Source: Candidatus Zixiibacteriota bacterium (lineage in GTDB: Bacteria > Zixibacteria > MSB-5A5 > DG-27). From it: 64,000 nt of DNA. The position numbers and the translations under genes were made by a program. The stretch covers positions 124,001 to 188,000 of the forward strand of contig JAUWHO010000027.1 of the NCBI GenBank assembly GCA_030605835.1. Reading direction: 5' to 3'. Below are positions 60,707-64,000 of the stretch, piece after piece. Numbering within the stretch: position 1 is the first letter of the stretch; each line of letters starts with the position of its first letter. The notes beneath the pieces were generated by a model. That model saw nothing but the letters and a program-made list of their open reading frames with translations. It did no database searches and was not told the origin of the DNA.

Positions 60707-61477
60707 CTACTTATCCTTCCAGATCGGCGGTCTCCCCTCCAGATAGGCCTGGATCCCCTCGTTCGCATCATGGGTGAACATCAGCTCGTTGAGATAAACC
60801 CTCTCGGCCCGCTTCATGCCGTCCAGAAAGCTGAAGCCCAGGCCGGAGTTCATCGCTCTTTTGGTCAGCCTCAACACCTCCGCGGAGTTGGCGGTGATCT
60901 TCTCGATAAACTTCTCGGCCTCCTCTTTAAACCTCTTGGGAGGAAATACCCTGTTGACCAACCCCAAAGATTTGGCCTCCTCGGCAGAGATGAGTTCGCC
61001 GGTGAGCATCAGTTCGTAGGCGATTTTCAGACCGATATTCTTGGGCAGGCCCGCTGCTGCCGCCGGTGGGAAAAGTCCCATCTTTATCTCCGGCTGTCCC
61101 AGTTTGGCCTTCTCCGACGCCAGAATTAAGTTGCACGCCAGGGCCAACTGACAGCCGAGGCCGGTGGCCTCCCCGTGCAACAGAGCAATAGTGGGCACCT
61201 CCAGAATATCGAGGGAACGAAACATCTCGTGACCAGCATTTATGAACTTCCCCACCCGGGCCTCGCTGTGTTCGCTGGCTTCAATCCCGGTGGAGAAGAG
61301 TTCCCCCTCCGCCGACATCACACAGATCTTCAAAGCCTCCTGGCCCCTCAGGGACAGAAGCGCCTCCGTGATCTCGTCCATCATCTCAGTGTTAAAGGTG
61401 TTGCGGGGAGGGCGGTTGAAGATCAGTTCGGCTTTGGGGGCTGCGACCTTAAATTCTATATTCTTGAAGTGGTCCAT
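60707..61477 (-). CDS. Crotonase-family protein lacking one catalytic Glu
   Basis: A 256-residue crotonase-fold protein. The oxyanion hole segments LFSTGIEASEHSE and LLHGEATGLGCQLALACN are present. At the position of the first catalytic glutamate (GGGCE in hydratases) there is Gln110, while Glu130 (QPEIKMG) is kept. It is followed by LFPPAAAAGLP rather than the usual IPGxGGTQRL. Such variants include hydratases of cyclic dienoyl-CoA, isomerases and other non-standard activities. Simple enoyl-CoA hydratase activity is therefore doubtful. It is likely co-transcribed with hbd and the other crotonase. Confidence 0.88.
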   Translation of the reverse strand: MDHFKNIEFKVAAPKAELIFNRPPRNTFNTEMMDEITEALLSLRGQEALKICVMSAEGELFSTGIEASEHSEARVGKFINAGHEMFRSLDILEVPTIALLHGEATGLGCQLALACNLILASEKAKLGQPEIKMGLFPPAAAAGLPKNIGLKIAYELMLTGELISAEEAKSLGLVNRVFPPKRFKEEAEKFIEKITANSAEVLRLTKRAMNSGLGFSFLDGMKRAERVYLNELMFTHDANEGIQAYLEGRPPIWKDK

Positions 61478-61802
61478 CGCTACTCCGTTAGGATTTATCC
61501 GATTCTCTCTTCACAAGTCTATTATCGTCTCCTTCAAGACTTTTCCTAACCGCATCGAAAGGGAAAGGAGTCAACTCCAAACAGGAGAGAGAACGTATCC
61601 ATTGGCTTCGTTTTTCAAATTCCAAGTCCTTTCGATAGAAATCTCATTCACCGGGATTTTCAGAATAATAATAGGTGAATTCCCCTAAGTCAAGAATATT
61701 GTAGGCCCTTAAACCGCGTTGGAGGAGGTAATTACGTTGTCCTCGATTGAGAAATCTCGCCGGCAGTGTATATCTTTTTCAAAGCCAAGATGGCCCCCGA
61801 TC
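61478..61802. other. Intergenic, no gene seen
   Basis: A 325-base, AT-richer interval between the glycosyltransferase stop and the crotonase start. No frame, RNA or repeat module was recognised. Confidence 0.5.
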
Positions 61803-62471
61803 TCACCACCAGAAGCTTCTCCACATCAGTCTCAGGAAACGGCAGGTATCCACAAATCTATTCACGTGACTTCTTCCTTTATTGTATATGGAGGGGATGG
61901 GGTGAGAGGTTATCTTGAATCCATACCGAGAGGCTTTGAGCAGAACCTCGGTCTCCAGATCGAACTTGTCGCAGTCGAGTTTTAAGTTTTCCAGGGCTTT
62001 GACCTTCAAGACCCTGAAGCCACACTGGCTGTCCTCCACCAGGCGGTTGCACAGAAGCGAGGTGACGATGGAGCTGAGGCGATTGCTCAACAGCCGATCG
62101 CGGGGCATCGCCTCCGAATCCTTCCGCCGGGAACCGATCACCAGGTCGGCTCCTTCTTTGACCGCCGTCTCGATCATTGCCGGTATAGTGGATATGTCGT
62201 GCTGGAGGTCGGCGTCCATGGTTATAACGTAGTCGTAACCCTTCACGATGGCGTATCTGAAGGCGGTCTTCAGAGAGGCCCCCTTGCCGAAGTTAGTCTC
62301 AAAGGAGATGACGGTTGCTCCCGATTTGCGCGCCACCTCAGCGGTGTCATCGCACGAGCCATCGTCAACCACCAGAACGGACGAGACCTGAGGTATCTCC
62401 TTCAGCTCGGCAATCAGCCGTGCCAGAGTCTTCTCGGCGTTGTAAGCCGGAATGGCGACCAGGATTTTCAT
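61803..62471 (-). CDS. Family 2 glycosyltransferase (dolichyl/polyprenyl-phosphate sugar synthase-like)
   Basis: A 222-residue cytoplasmic GT-A enzyme. MKILVAIPAYNAEKTLARLI opens the nucleotide-sugar fold. VVDDGSCDDT and MDADLQHD (the DXD-type metal site) follow, then VIGSRRKD and DSQCGFRVLKVKAL. It has no membrane helices, unlike longer DPM1/GtrB relatives. It probably transfers a sugar from a nucleotide donor to a polyprenyl phosphate, which could feed GT-C enzymes such as the DUF2723 protein encoded at 13866; that link is inference. The gene appears complete. Confidence 0.9.
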   Translation of the reverse strand: MKILVAIPAYNAEKTLARLIAELKEIPQVSSVLVVDDGSCDDTAEVARKSGATVISFETNFGKGASLKTAFRYAIVKGYDYVITMDADLQHDISTIPAMIETAVKEGADLVIGSRRKDSEAMPRDRLLSNRLSSIVTSLLCNRLVEDSQCGFRVLKVKALENLKLDCDKFDLETEVLLKASRYGFKITSHPIPSIYNKGRSHVNRFVDTCRFLRLMWRSFWW

Positions 62472-62552
62472 GATCAGTGCCGGGGTGTTGACTTATTACA
62501 TCCTGAAGTGACAGCCAGGCAGCCGCAGCGATACGAAATATGGAAGGCAGCT

Positions 62553-63008
62553 TTATTTGAATTCCAGATAGTCCCGGAATTCTTCCTCCATTTTCGAACG
62601 TCGCCCGCTGCCGAACCAACGCAATAACTCATGTTCTTTTTCGTGATACTTGTTGAACTCCTCGTCGGTCGTGGCGTTCTCTCTCTGCTGTGTGAAAAAC
62701 TGCAGCTCGTTTGCCTTGCGGTATACCTCGTCCAGCAAATCTCTTCTTCTCTCATCAAAAATGAACTGTCCCCATTTGATATCACGCTGATATCGAGCGA
62801 GGTCTTCTGTCGACACGCGGGTTTGCTGACCAATGTTCTCGATGAATCCCAGCATAGCCTCAAGGACTTGCCGCCTGAGACCGCTTTGTTGGAATCTCAA
62901 TCCTTCCTTGGCTGCCTTGGATTGCTTAACTTCCACCCAAACCAGGAAGAGGGTGGCGACGACCAGTAGCAGCGTGGCGGTGGCAATGACAATCTGGATT
63001 GTTTCCAT
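62553..63008 (-). CDS. Single-pass membrane protein, function unknown
   Basis: Not recognised. 151 residues: one N-terminal helix (IQIVIATATLLLVVATLFLVWVEV) followed by a charged helical cytoplasmic domain (KQSKAAKEGLRFQQSGLRRQ, FDERRRDLLDEVYRKANELQ). Similar small proteins with one helix and a helical domain (DUF4760-like) occur in accessory regions. It is followed by a family 2 glycosyltransferase and preceded by another small membrane protein 41 bases away. Ribosome-binding site weak. Confidence 0.65.
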   Translation of the reverse strand: METIQIVIATATLLLVVATLFLVWVEVKQSKAAKEGLRFQQSGLRRQVLEAMLGFIENIGQQTRVSTEDLARYQRDIKWGQFIFDERRRDLLDEVYRKANELQFFTQQRENATTDEEFNKYHEKEHELLRWFGSGRRSKMEEEFRDYLEFK

Positions 63009-63049
63009 GGCTTTAATGATTACCCCCTGAAGTTAACGAAGTTGTCGAG

Positions 63050-63691
63050 TCAGCAAAATCCATTGGATGGACGAACTCCTTCACGTTTCTGCTTTGTTTT
63101 CTGGGCGCCTGTGGGTCCTGGCAGATTGAGTTTGTTTAGACCAGTCCTTACCAGGTCTTGGTGGCACTTAACAAGCTCGTCACCAAGTTTAAGTAGATTC
63201 TGAGAAACAGAGTAGAAAAGCTCGGGGTCCTGCGTCGGCAACTTGCCAGGGACTTTTCTCGCTACGTCTGAAGACATTTCAGTCTTATCATATAGAAAAT
63301 CCAGAAATTCTGTTGCGACCGCTAAGAGCCTTCTGCGCTTTTTCTCAAGGTCTCTGTCTCGGAACTCATGTTGCGCATTGATCCAGAGCACCGTAAACTC
63401 ATTAAGTTTACCTAGCTTGCGTACATCGATCGTTGCGTTCCCACCATAATCATCTAAATGCTGAATGATCCCACGATAAGGAAGCTCTCTGAGGAAAGCT
63501 TCAAACAATGGCAAGTCCGGATTAGTCTCGGAGACCCGTGCCTCGGACCGGGCCTCCGCGATTAGCAGGATGATCAGCATGGCTAGCGAGGTCAGGAACG
63601 TCGTCACTGGCCCCCAACCCGGCGATTTAAGGCACCAAACCGCGGCTGTGCAGAGTGCAAGAACAAGCACAAGTTTGGCCAGCTTCCTCAT
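63050..63691 (-). CDS. Two-helix membrane protein, function unknown
   Basis: Not recognised. 213 residues: two N-terminal hydrophobic helices (LAKLVLVLALCTAAVWCL and VTTFLTSLAMLIILLIAEA) precede a charged, mostly helical cytoplasmic domain (RDLEKKRRRLLAVATEFLDFLYDK). The ATG at 63691 has AGGATGACGG upstream. It is paired with the next small membrane gene and lies 160 bases from tRNA-Pro, a common integration site. The pair may be accessory genes; this rests on position and lack of homology only. Confidence 0.65.
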   Translation of the reverse strand: MRKLAKLVLVLALCTAAVWCLKSPGWGPVTTFLTSLAMLIILLIAEARSEARVSETNPDLPLFEAFLRELPYRGIIQHLDDYGGNATIDVRKLGKLNEFTVLWINAQHEFRDRDLEKKRRRLLAVATEFLDFLYDKTEMSSDVARKVPGKLPTQDPELFYSVSQNLLKLGDELVKCHQDLVRTGLNKLNLPGPTGAQKTKQKREGVRPSNGFC

Positions 63692-63850
63692 CCGTCATCC
63701 TGCCTCTCAAGCTTGCCTGCCCAGGTTAGAAAACATTGGTCAGTGGGTATTGTCAACGCGTTTTGGATAGTGACAATTCAGTGGCAAGTCATTTAGCCCC
63801 TTCTGGGGAACCCGCTACTGGCAACGCTTCAGACCTACTGAAAAACAATT

Positions 63851-63928
63851 TGGTCGGGGCGAGCCGATTTGAACGGCCGACCCCTTGCACCCCAAGCAAG
63901 TGCGCTAACCAGACTGCGCCACGCCCCG
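63851..63928 (-). tRNA. tRNA-Pro (GGG), CCA encoded
   Basis: On the minus strand the acceptor CGGGGCG pairs with CGCCCCG, the discriminator is A and CCA is encoded. The anticodon stem CTTGC/GCAAG encloses TTGGGGT with anticodon GGG. The T arm contains GTTCAAAT. Confidence 0.93.
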
Positions 63929-63939
63929 ACCGTGTTTCT

Positions 63940-63968
63940 AAGATACTTTATCGGGATCAAAATCTCAA
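63940..63968 (-). promoter_or_regulatory. Putative promoter of tRNA-Pro
   Basis: On the minus strand TTGAGA (63968-63963) and TATCTT (63945-63940) are 17 bases apart, 12 bases before the tRNA. Confidence 0.5.
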
Positions 63969-64000
63969 GAGAAAAGTCCTAAAAGCTCGTTTAGTTCCTT

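Overview
The window comes from a diderm, roughly 54 % GC bacterium, most likely an uncultured lineage of the FCB superphylum such as Zixibacteria, KSB1 or a relative. Three intact secreted proteins and one gene remnant carry the Por/T9SS-like C-terminal sorting tail (PNPFN ... GVYFYKL ... LLK) typical of that group. LptD, SurA-type chaperones, LolA-like and YdbH/YdbL-type proteins show an outer membrane. The lineage call is inference; no rRNA is present to confirm it.

Layout. 0-1.3 kb (-): plsY and the N-terminal part of pyk. 1.5-5.8 kb (+): an envelope-folding operon with two PpiC lipoproteins, a SurA homologue and an S4 RNA-binding protein. 6-9.4 kb (+): a large unknown lipoprotein and a DUF5723-like outer-membrane protein behind a strong promoter. 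9.8-12.2 kb: an orphan Phd-type antitoxin and a secreted FG-GAP protein. 12.4-17.4 kb (+): two different type I glutamine synthetases flanking a DUF2723 GT-C/TPR membrane protein. 17.7-17.9 kb: tRNA-His and tRNA-Glu. 18-25.3 kb: a BatA/vWA membrane protein, a coupled nfo-TPR-mutM operon, a YacP-like nuclease and a LolA-like protein. 25.4-29.3 kb: a c-type cytochrome lipoprotein, a divergent glycerate kinase and ATP-type PEP carboxykinase. 29.7-34 kb (-): a MacAB-type exporter.

34.9-50.9 kb (-) is the most striking block. It reads lptD, hup, a YdbH-like AsmA protein, a YdbL/DUF1318 lipoprotein and then a giant (about 2,705 aa) exported protein. The giant combines a TolB-like propeller, two TPR arrays and two CHAT protease-fold domains that have both lost the His/Cys dyad. 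The flanking genes suggest an envelope lipid-transport or assembly function with the giant as scaffold.

51.3-56.5 kb (+) holds a deleted secreted-protein gene, a subtilisin-like protease and a propeller-like secreted protein. The last two share a six-cysteine domain plus sorting tail. They also share leader architecture: a sigma70-type promoter, a 350-360 nt leader, a GAGGAGGTGAT element about 85-105 nt before the start, and a 28-codon frame ending just before the gene. 57-64 kb (-) holds a GNAT protein, two crotonases, a 3-hydroxyacyl-CoA dehydrogenase, a family 2 glycosyltransferase, two small membrane proteins and tRNA-Pro.

Several intergenic regions (17.5, 25.35, 29.3-29.7, 34.15-34.9 and 56.5-57.0 kb) are filled by one family of shuffled palindromic modules. 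No rRNA, CRISPR array, intact insertion sequence or phage gene was seen.
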